From Lachnospiraceae bacterium (GTDB taxonomy: Bacteria; Bacillota; Clostridia; Lachnospirales; Lachnospiraceae): a stretch of DNA of 10,793 nucleotides. The DNA is taken from positions 1 to 10,793 of the forward strand of contig CAAFZP010000137.1 in assembly GCA_900767585.1 (NCBI GenBank), given 5' to 3'. The notes beneath the pieces were generated by a model. The model was not told where the DNA came from, did no database searches, and saw nothing but the letters and a program-made list of their open reading frames with translations. A program made the position numbers and the translations under genes. Numbering within the stretch: the stretch's first letter is position 1; the number at the start of each line of letters is the position of its first letter. Shown in pieces: positions 1 through 5,510 of the stretch.

Positions 1-955
1 GTTTTGGAGGTAGTGCAGAAAGATCATCAAAGTAAGCAGATGGAAAAACAACCGGGGAACCGGCAGTATTCTGATCGCAGGTCCGCCAGATCGTATCGGG
101 TGCATTTTTTGCACAGAAAAGCAATGCACCGATTGTCTCCCGTGAGACGAGCGGCTGGTCTGAAGGCAGGAACAGACAGTGGCTTGCTTTGTTTTTTATT
201 GCACCGGTTCCAAGTCGGATCATATCGTTCCGGTCCGGCAGATTGTGCAGAAGAAATGGAATATCCTGCTTCTTACATAATTGTGCAATTTCCGGGTGGA
301 TTGTCACGACCAACCGGTTATGCCCAAGCATTTCGGTCGCATCAAACGCGTATGCAATCAGTGGTTTCCCATAAAAATCTGTGAGGAGTTTATTTGCACC
401 GAAGCGTTTGCTTTTTCCGGATGCCATGATGATACAGAACGCGTCTCCATAAGGCTTATCTAAATCTACGAGAAAACAATCATCCCGCTTGCAGAGAGAG
501 TCCAGGAAAGGAAGTTTTTGTTTACGGACAACTAAAAGTACATGTTTGGCTGCGAGCAGACGGGAAATTGCTTCCTGATACGCAGGAATTGTCTGTTCCA
601 GATAACCGGTTTCGTCGATGGTTACCCAGTCGGACGGATGACGGATACACATATCCAGAAATTCGATTCCTTTTGTGAGAAATGCTTCCGGAACCGGTTG
701 CATTTTGTTTGTGTTTCCGGGTGCATCTGCCTGATATCTTCCAATCTGGACAGTCTCGCCTGACAGGTTTTCTTTCATATAGACACCATCTTCGGGTACT
801 ACATAGGACGTAAGCCCGGGCATTGGTTGTGGGAAAAGGGCAGAAAGAAGCGTGGACTTTCCGCTTCCGCGGCTTCCGGTCAGAATCAGATGCTTTTTGC
901 CGCTAGCGCGAAAAGATCTCCAGATACAATTTGCGGTTGGCCTGTATGCAGGCAT
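1..955 (-). CDS. Two-domain protein: THEP1-like P-loop NTPase fused to MocA/MobA-like molybdenum-cofactor nucleotidyltransferase (3' end outside window)
   Basis: An open frame runs without a stop from an ATG at 955 to the left edge (about 318 codons seen), so the C-terminus is missing. Domain 1 (about residues 22-165) has a Walker A loop GSRGSGKST (27-35), a G-L-T segment after it, and an IDETGYLEQ Walker-B-like motif with D114/E115. This pattern fits THEP1-type nucleoside triphosphatases. Domain 2 (about 173 onward) has the nucleotidyltransferase signature ASGKSKRFGANKLL (178-191) and LPSDQPL with D266, then GSPVVFP. These fit the MocA/YgfJ family, which adds CMP or a similar nucleotide to molybdopterin for xanthine-dehydrogenase-type enzymes. 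The P-loop plus transferase pairing recalls MobB with MobA, but domain 1 lacks MobB features. It is the last visible gene of the transporter/ModE operon. The ATG overlaps modE by 53 nt and has no clear ribosome site, so the true start is uncertain; a non-ATG start near the modE stop is possible. Domain calls are firm; the joint function is inferred. Confidence 0.85.
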   Translation of the reverse strand, partial: MPAYRPTANCIWRSFRASGKKHLILTGSRGSGKSTLLSALFPQPMPGLTSYVVPEDGVYMKENLSGETVQIGRYQADAPGNTNKMQPVPEAFLTKGIEFLDMCIRHPSDWVTIDETGYLEQTIPAYQEAISRLLAAKHVLLVVRKQKLPFLDSLCKRDDCFLVDLDKPYGDAFCIIMASGKSKRFGANKLLTDFYGKPLIAYAFDATEMLGHNRLVVTIHPEIAQLCKKQDIPFLLHNLPDRNDMIRLGTGAIKNKASHCLFLPSDQPLVSRETIGALLFCAKNAPDTIWRTCDQNTAGSPVVFPSAYFDDLSALPPK

Positions 956-1238
956 CTCGATACCGTTCATATTTTTCTATCCATTCCTTTCCTTCCTGTG
1001 TCAGAGTGCTTCCACCGCCGGATTTGCCACCGACAGTCCTGCTTGTGAGTGGAAATCCGAGTGCATGCTCGGCATTTTTTATCATACGAAGCGCTTTCGA
1101 GTAAGCAAGTCCCATCGAGCTTGCGGCTGCGCGCAGGGAGCCTTCCGCCTCGATGGCATGCAGCAGACGACAGGGACCTTCTCCAAAGAATTTTTCATCC
1201 TGATCATCGTAAAAAGTGATTTTTGTAACAGCTTTCAT
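903..1238 (-). CDS. Single-domain ModE-type molybdate-responsive winged-helix regulator
   Basis: This 111-residue protein matches the N-terminal DNA-binding domain of ModE. A helix-turn-helix lies at about residues 33-60 (GSLRAAASSMGLAYSKALR), followed by the diagnostic wing GGKSGGGSTLT (70-80) and an amphipathic C-terminal helix. ModE of E. coli binds molybdate through a C-terminal di-MOP domain and then represses molybdate transport genes. Here the protein ends right after the winged helix, so no MOP domain is present and the metal-sensing route is not visible. The start is secure: GGAGGAG precedes the ATG at 1238, and the ATG overlaps the upstream ATPase stop as ATGA, implying translational coupling. 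A ModE-like palindrome in the operon's own promoter region (4123-4146) suggests autoregulation. Family assignment is strong; the effector (molybdate or tungstate) is inferred. Confidence 0.9.
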   Translation of the reverse strand: MKAVTKITFYDDQDEKFFGEGPCRLLHAIEAEGSLRAAASSMGLAYSKALRMIKNAEHALGFPLTSRTVGGKSGGGSTLTQEGKEWIEKYERYRDACIQANRKLYLEIFSR

Positions 1239-2029
1239 ATGGACTCCTCCTGTATCATAACAAGGTGTTCGTTCCCGTTTTTGTCGTGGAGCTTTGTGAT
1301 ATTGATTGTACCATAAATCGAGGAAAGCAGCGACTCCATCTTTGAAACAGGAGTCGATTTCGGGGAGATTTTCCCGGAATGTGTGCCATTCGACAGGACA
1401 AGGAGCTCGTCGCAGGTGTTTAATGCCAGAGAAGGGTCATGGAGTGTGACAAGCGCACAGGCGTCATGGGCAGTCACATATGTCCGCAGATGCTGCATCA
1501 TCTGGTTCCGGAACCGGAAATCTAAGGCGCTTTCCGGCTCATCGAGGAGTAGAAGCTTACGTGCGCCGACGAATGTCCGTGCAAGGATACATAACTGTTT
1601 TTGTCCTTCACTTAGCTGGTTGTAGTTTGCCTGCTCACGATCGGGAAGACCGACCATCGTGAGAGTTGCTTTGGCATGTTCTTTCATCTGCGCGGTGGGA
1701 GGCTGCAACAGCGATAAGTCCGGATGATACCCCATCAGCACAACATCCAGGACTGTCAGATCGATTGTGATTCCGCTTTTTTGGGGGATATATCCACATT
1801 GCTTTGCAAGTTCCCGTGCAGAAAGTGATTCCAGTGTATTTTCTGCAAGCAGACAGGAACCTTTGTGCGGGAGGATGTTCGCAATCGCTTTTAAAAGTGT
1901 AGTTTTGCCGCATCCATTTGCACCGAGAATACCGGTGATTGTTCCGGGACGCGACGTAAAGCTGATATCGTGTAGGATTTCTTTTCTGCCATATCCGGCA
2001 GACAGGTGACTGACTGTGAGCAGACTCAT
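1235..2029 (-). CDS. ABC transporter ATP-binding protein, FecE/MolC-like, probably for molybdate or tungstate import
   Basis: This 264-residue cytoplasmic ATPase would energise the adjacent FecCD-type permease. Visible motifs are Walker A GANGCGKTT (36-44), Q-loop Q83 in YIPQ, an ABC signature LSEGQKQ (139-145), Walker B LLLLDEP with D163/E164, D-loop SALD, and the switch histidine H197 in TLHD. The signature carries Glu where LSGGQ is usual. An ATG eight codons upstream (2053) exists, but the start at 2029 is preferred: AAGGAGG lies 10 nt before it and its ATG overlaps the permease stop as ATGA. The stop likewise overlaps the modE start. By family the protein groups with iron-siderophore, haem and cobalamin importers. 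The ModE and MocA genes downstream and the divergent molybdenum hydroxylase favour an oxyanion such as molybdate, as in Haemophilus MolC. Substrate is inference. Confidence 0.9.
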   Translation of the reverse strand: MSLLTVSHLSAGYGRKEILHDISFTSRPGTITGILGANGCGKTTLLKAIANILPHKGSCLLAENTLESLSARELAKQCGYIPQKSGITIDLTVLDVVLMGYHPDLSLLQPPTAQMKEHAKATLTMVGLPDREQANYNQLSEGQKQLCILARTFVGARKLLLLDEPESALDFRFRNQMMQHLRTYVTAHDACALVTLHDPSLALNTCDELLVLSNGTHSGKISPKSTPVSKMESLLSSIYGTINITKLHDKNGNEHLVMIQEESI

Positions 2030-3015
2030 GATTCGCGGTTCCTCCTTACACATAGATAGATTAAAAATGGTGCGCCGACAAGACTGGTGAAGATACTGAC
2101 CGGCAGTTCCGTGGAAGCTACGCTTCGTGCCAGAATATCTCCGAGTGTCAGCAGGCAGCCACCGATGATCCCACTTAGAAACATCGTGGATAGCCGGTTG
2201 TTTTTGATAATCAGACGTGCACCGTGCGGTGCAAGCAGAGAGATGAAGCTGATAAGCCCGGTCATGCTGATGATTCCGGATGTTGCCAGCGTTGCAATCA
2301 GGAGAATCAAAAGCCGGAGATGTTGTGTGTGAACACCAAGCATACGCCCTTCATCATCATGCAGGGAAAGCATCATAATCTGCCGGTACAATAAAAAAAG
2401 TGCGCTGACACAGAGGATACATAGAATCACATTTCCTTTGATGGTATAGAGACTGATGCCATTTAAACTTCCCATAATCCAGTATTCGATGGATGCAAGC
2501 TGTTTTTCCGGGTCGGCGAGCAGCTTCAGGAAGATGAGCGCGGTCTGGGCCAAGCTGTGTACCGCGATTCCTGCCAACACGATTCCTCTGCCATCCTGCC
2601 CGGCAGTGAGGGATGCGAGCATAAGCGCTAGAACAACAGAACCGAGAGCACCGGCAAATGCAGATGCCGTCACTGACATAGAGCCGGACAAAAACAGGAT
2701 GCCGAACGCGGCACCGGCGCTGGCACCGGAAGATACGCCGATGATATCCGGCGATGCCAATGGATTCCGGAATACAGTCTGGAAGACAAAACCTGCCACG
2801 CCGAGAACGAAACCGCCGATACAGCCGACGATTCCGCGGCTTGCGCGCAATGTCACAAACACCTGCCACTGTCTTGGATCACCGGATATAATTCCGGAGA
2901 GTGTGAGTGGGTAGCGGCCGACAAAAAATGAAAAAATCGTCAGAACCGTTAAGATAACGGTTCCGACGATAAGTATGAATTTAATTTTATTATTTGATTC
3001 CGTAGAAGGTTTCAT
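2026..3015 (-). CDS. FecCD/BtuC-type ABC transporter permease, MolB-like
   Basis: This is the membrane subunit of the importer, about 329 residues from the ATG at 3015 and strongly hydrophobic over most of its length, with roughly nine or ten membrane segments. The first follows a short basic N-terminus (IKFILIVGTVILTVLTIFSF). Family landmarks are RxxRGIVGCIGGFVLGVAGFVFQTVFRNPLASPDIIG near the first third, GAxxGAAFGIL, and a late LAPHGARLIIKNN loop, the conserved cytoplasmic region that couples to the ATPase. The track-length start at 3081 would add 22 residues and overlap the binding-protein gene by 92 nt. The ATG at 3015 gives the usual family length and overlaps by only 26 nt. The stop overlaps the ATPase start. 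BtuC-fold permeases serve iron chelates, cobalamin and, in MolB, molybdate and tungstate; the gene context favours the last. Confidence 0.9.
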   Translation of the reverse strand: MKPSTESNNKIKFILIVGTVILTVLTIFSFFVGRYPLTLSGIISGDPRQWQVFVTLRASRGIVGCIGGFVLGVAGFVFQTVFRNPLASPDIIGVSSGASAGAAFGILFLSGSMSVTASAFAGALGSVVLALMLASLTAGQDGRGIVLAGIAVHSLAQTALIFLKLLADPEKQLASIEYWIMGSLNGISLYTIKGNVILCILCVSALFLLYRQIMMLSLHDDEGRMLGVHTQHLRLLILLIATLATSGIISMTGLISFISLLAPHGARLIIKNNRLSTMFLSGIIGGCLLTLGDILARSVASTELPVSIFTSLVGAPFLIYLCVRRNRES

Positions 3016-4108
3016 AGAACGCTGCCTTTTCTTCTGTATACATATCTGCAGATACCTGATCTGGGTGCAGGATTCCGGCAAGCCAGATGGATGCCAGGAT
3101 TCCGCCCGGTACAGGACTGTCTAATGCTTCGATATCGCCAGGGATTGCATAGACATTTCCGTTTTTGACTGCGGTGCACTCCTTCAGATTCTCGTCATTT
3201 AATACATCTTCGGGTGTGTATTCTGCATCCGAAGCGAGAATAATATAAGAAGGATCCCATGCCAGAAGCTGCTCGTAGCTGATCTCGGCCCAATAGGTAT
3301 CCGTGATTTCGGATGCTGCATTTTTACCGCCTGCCAGTTCGATAAGCCCTGACTGATACATCGCCGGACCGGCAGTGGAAAGAAGGGAAGAGTTGCCGGC
3401 GAGATAGACGCTTTTTGCATCGACGCCGGATAAGTCTTTTTCGAGCATCTCTTTTTTCTCATCAATATAAGAAAGAAGGGCATCTGCGTTTTCTTTTGTA
3501 TTGGTTGCGGTGGAGACAAGTTCAATCATCTGTTCTAACTGGTCTTCGCTTTCCGGATTGACGAGCAGGACAGGGATGTCAAGCTCGGAGAGGCTTTGTG
3601 CTGCATCCTTTAATTTCATAGGCAGGATGACAAGCTCTGGGGAGAGAGAAGCGCAGGTTTCTAAGTCAAATTCCTTGGCTGTGCCGACATTTGGAAGCTC
3701 GAGGAATTCTGGCGCTGCGAGTTTGTAGATTGGCCGCTTGCCTGCTTTTGCTTCGATGCCTGTCACCTTGTCTTTCAGACCGAGTGCAAGCAGGAGACTC
3801 GTGGAGATATAGTATCCGCTCACGATTGACTCCGGTTCTTTTTCAATTGTGACTTCACGACCAGCCTGATCGGTGACTGTGACCGGATAGACCGTCTGCG
3901 CATCAGAGTCCTCTTCGCTGGCATCTGCCGGGGTACTGTCTGCTGTTGTAGCAGCATCCGATATGGAGGCTGCCGGTGCTTCTGTGACAGCTGCTTCTGT
4001 CGTTGTGCCGGTTGTCTCTGTGGATGCCGGTTTGCCACATCCGATCAGAGAGAGCAGCATCAGGCTGATGAGTGTAAGTGCTACGTGTTTTTTGAATCGT
4101 TGTTTCAT
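2990..4108 (-). CDS. Class III (TroA/FhuD/BtuF-fold) solute-binding lipoprotein, possibly molybdate/tungstate-binding
   Basis: This is the substrate-capturing lipoprotein of the importer, 372 residues from the ATG at 4108, with AAAGGA 8 nt upstream. A basic start (MKQRFKKH) and hydrophobic stretch end in a lipobox LIGC, so C24 should be lipidated at the membrane outer face. Residues about 27-73 are a low-complexity Thr/Ala/Ser/Glu/Asp linker. The binding domain starts near YPVTVTDQAGREV (74-85) and runs to the C-terminus. It contains the family hallmarks SLSPELVILP, a middle helix region (ENADALLSYIDEKKEMLEKDL), WAEISYEQLLAWDPSYIILAS and a final AFYETFYG helix. The family covers siderophore, haem, cobalamin and MolA-type oxyanion binders, and the ligand cannot be read from sequence. 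The gene leads the operon and lies behind a promoter with a ModE-like operator, which supports an oxyanion ligand. Confidence 0.88.
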   Translation of the reverse strand: MKQRFKKHVALTLISLMLLSLIGCGKPASTETTGTTTEAAVTEAPAASISDAATTADSTPADASEEDSDAQTVYPVTVTDQAGREVTIEKEPESIVSGYYISTSLLLALGLKDKVTGIEAKAGKRPIYKLAAPEFLELPNVGTAKEFDLETCASLSPELVILPMKLKDAAQSLSELDIPVLLVNPESEDQLEQMIELVSTATNTKENADALLSYIDEKKEMLEKDLSGVDAKSVYLAGNSSLLSTAGPAMYQSGLIELAGGKNAASEITDTYWAEISYEQLLAWDPSYIILASDAEYTPEDVLNDENLKECTAVKNGNVYAIPGDIEALDSPVPGGILASIWLAGILHPDQVSADMYTEEKAAFYETFYGIK

Positions 4109-4122
4109 GATAAAAATCCTTT

Positions 4123-4146
4123 CGTTATACTTTTGATAATACAACG
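4123..4146 (-). promoter_or_regulatory. Putative ModE operator overlapping the leftward transcription start
   Basis: A 24-bp imperfect palindrome has outer half-sites CGTTATAC (4123-4130) and ATACAACG (4139-4146); six of eight positions are symmetric. It matches the recalled E. coli modA operator (half-sites CGTTATA and CATAACG over the same 24-bp span) at about 16 of 24 positions, with both outer arms best conserved. It lies just downstream of the leftward -10 box, covers the predicted start site, and abuts the binding-protein ribosome site (4117-4122). That is a repressor position. The similarity is from memory and by eye. Confidence 0.5.
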
Positions 4147-4148
4147 GT

Positions 4149-4177
4149 ATTGTAACAAAACCGCTTTTCAAAGGCAA
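4149..4177 (-). promoter_or_regulatory. Leftward sigma-A-like promoter for the transporter/ModE/MocA operon
   Basis: On the minus strand, -35 TTGCCT (4172-4177) and -10 TACAAT (4149-4154) are separated by exactly 17 bp. They match consensus at 4 of 6 and 5 of 6 positions. The predicted start is near 4142, giving a leader of about 33 nt before the ATG at 4108. The leader is too short for a molybdenum-cofactor riboswitch. Confidence 0.6.
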
Positions 4178-4215
4178 GTATTTTTACTATAATATAAAGT
4201 TGGAAAAAAGCGGTT
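4159..4215. repeat. Perfect 10-bp inverted repeat flanking the rightward promoter, candidate operator pair
   Basis: AACCGCTTTT (4159-4168) is repeated in inverted orientation as AAAAGCGGTT (4206-4215), with a 37-nt AT-rich spacer. The left arm overlaps the rightward -35 box and the leftward promoter spacer. The right arm lies just after the predicted rightward start. A transcript from that start would contain only one arm, so the repeat more likely acts as DNA (a regulator binding at two sites about 47 bp apart centre to centre) than as an RNA hairpin. The cognate regulator is unknown. Confidence 0.5.
4165..4193 (+). promoter_or_regulatory. Rightward sigma-A-like promoter for the molybdenum hydroxylase operon
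   Basis: A perfect -10 TATAAT (4188-4193) sits 17 bp after a -35-like TTTTCA (4165-4170, 4 of 6). The predicted start is near 4200, about 37 nt before the FAD-subunit ATG, which has AAGGAG at 4226-4231. The two promoters interleave: the rightward -35 lies inside the leftward spacer, so simultaneous polymerase binding on both should be hindered. Confidence 0.6.
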
Positions 4216-4236
4216 AGAGAAATAGAAGGAGCTTTT

Positions 4237-5031
4237 ATGGTAACAATACAGAATTATGTTCGTGTAAAAAATCTGGAAGAAGCTTATACGCTGAACCAGA
4301 AAAAAGGAAGCATGATCCTTGGTGGAATGCTTTGGACGAAGATGCAGGATCGGACAATCCAGACGGCAATCGATCTGTGTGAGCTGGGACTTGACAAAAT
4401 CGATGAGAACGCGGATGCATTTTCCATCGGTGCGATGGTGTCTCTGCGCGAAATCGAGCTGCATGCAGGTCTGCATGCATATACGCAGGGCGCAGTCAGA
4501 GATGCCTTAAAGGATATTGTCGGTGTTCAGTTCCGAAACCTGGCGACCGTCGGTGGCAGTATCTGGGGACGGTTTGGCTTCTCGGATGTCCTGACGATGT
4601 TTCTGGCTATGGATACATACGTGGAACTGTTTCAGGGCGGTATCATTCCGTTGCAGGAGTTCGCAGAGAAAAAACCGGACCGGGACGTGCTTGTGCGTCT
4701 GATCGTGAAGAAAACACCAGGTGTTTATGCGTATGCATCGGTCCGTAATCAACGGACAGATTTCCCGGTTCTTGCATGTGCAGCGGCAAATGTTTCCGGT
4801 ACATACCGGATTTCTGTCGGTGCGAGACCGGGCAGAGCAATCTGTATCACGGATGAGGAAGGATTTCTCAAAGACGGAATCACGGAAGAACGTGCAAAGC
4901 AGTTTGCAAAATGGGCAGAGACAAAAATCCCGACAGCCGGCAATCACCGGGGCAGTGCAGCATACCGCACACGTCTTACAGGTGCGCTTTGCTATCGGTT
5001 AATAAAGAAAATCGGAGAGGAGCAGGCATAG
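4237..5031 (+). CDS. Molybdenum hydroxylase FAD-binding subunit (xanthine dehydrogenase family, XdhB/YgfM-like)
   Basis: This 264-residue FAD subunit would pass electrons from the iron-sulfur subunit to its acceptor, usually NAD. It carries the two glycine-rich loops of the family: ILGGMLW (27-33) and RNLATVGGSIWG (100-111). The C-terminal part has RNQRTDFPVLACAAA and ISVGARPGRA, typical of the CO-dehydrogenase-flavoprotein-like tail. It is shorter than many XdhB proteins (about 280-290) and near the length of E. coli YgfM. It also has LGGMLW where AGGT-type loops are common. The start is supported by AAGGAG 5 nt upstream. The stop lies 2 nt before the next ATG, so the genes form an operon. 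Family is firm; flavin identity and acceptor are inferred. Confidence 0.92.
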   Translation: MVTIQNYVRVKNLEEAYTLNQKKGSMILGGMLWTKMQDRTIQTAIDLCELGLDKIDENADAFSIGAMVSLREIELHAGLHAYTQGAVRDALKDIVGVQFRNLATVGGSIWGRFGFSDVLTMFLAMDTYVELFQGGIIPLQEFAEKKPDRDVLVRLIVKKTPGVYAYASVRNQRTDFPVLACAAANVSGTYRISVGARPGRAICITDEEGFLKDGITEERAKQFAKWAETKIPTAGNHRGSAAYRTRLTGALCYRLIKKIGEEQA

Positions 5032-5033
5032 AC

Positions 5034-5507
5034 ATGGATATTAAAATCAAAGTAAATGGAACACTGATTTGTGAATCAGTATCGCCGGATCTTCTGCTCC
5101 TTGATTTTCTGCGGAAGCATGGTTGTTACAGTGTGAAACGCGGTTGTGAGACCGCAAATTGCGGGCTTTGTACCGTGCTTTTAGATGGAACCCCGGTCTT
5201 GTCATGTTCGGTGCTCTGTGCAAGAGCGGATGGACATGATGTATATACGCTCGAAGGACTGCAGGAGGAAGCATCCGGTTTTGTTGGATTTATCGCTGAC
5301 CAGGGGGCTGACCAGTGCGGATTTTGCAATCCGGGATTTGTCATGAATACGATTGCATTGCTCCGGGAGAATCCGGATCCTTCGGATGATGAGATACGCG
5401 CGTACCTGGCAGGAAATTTATGCCGGTGTTCCGGATACGAAGGACAGCTCCGCGGAATCCGGAATTACCTGGACTATATAAATAGGAAGAAGCAGGGAAA
5501 GGAGTAA
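5034..5507 (+). CDS. Molybdenum hydroxylase [2Fe-2S] subunit (XdhC/CoxS-like)
   Basis: This 157-residue protein carries two [2Fe-2S] clusters that connect the molybdenum site to FAD. The plant-ferredoxin-type N-terminal domain has ligands C38, C43, C46 and C58 (CETANCGLC and then LSC). The C-terminal helical domain has C95 and C98 (QCGFC) and C130 and C132 (LCRCSGY). All eight expected cysteines are present. An in-frame upstream extension to 4911 exists but only overlaps the FAD gene in another frame. The ATG at 5034 has GGAGAGGAG upstream and gives the standard length. Length and motifs are those of a separate small subunit, as in CoxS or E. coli XdhC, not the fused form seen in E. coli XdhD. 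Confidence 0.96.
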   Translation: MDIKIKVNGTLICESVSPDLLLLDFLRKHGCYSVKRGCETANCGLCTVLLDGTPVLSCSVLCARADGHDVYTLEGLQEEASGFVGFIADQGADQCGFCNPGFVMNTIALLRENPDPSDDEIRAYLAGNLCRCSGYEGQLRGIRNYLDYINRKKQGKE

Positions 5508-5510
5508 GCG

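Noticed and set aside
500..900. N-terminal domain of the fusion as MobB or as YqeC
   Set aside because: MobB's conserved KHxxH-type segment after the P-loop is absent. YqeC, as recalled, has a different GAGGKTS-type loop. The DETGYLEQ motif and following helix fit THEP1 better.
4..1316. Plus-strand reading frames in the first 1.3 kb
   Set aside because: They have no recognisable domains and lie opposite clear minus-strand genes with intact motifs. They are antisense shadows.
1235..4108. Plain annotation as an iron-siderophore or cobalamin ABC importer
   Set aside because: Family membership allows it, but ModE, a MocA domain and a divergent molybdenum hydroxylase in the same locus, with no iron-regulated or Fur-like site noticed, favour an oxyanion. 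Kept only as an alternative.
4109..4236. Molybdenum-cofactor riboswitch in the divergent region
   Set aside because: The predicted leaders are only about 33-37 nt, and no multi-stem structure is possible in them.
4911..5033. Upstream extension of the [2Fe-2S] subunit
   Set aside because: It would overlap the FAD-subunit gene by over 100 nt in another frame, adds no family sequence, and the ATG at 5034 has a strong ribosome site.
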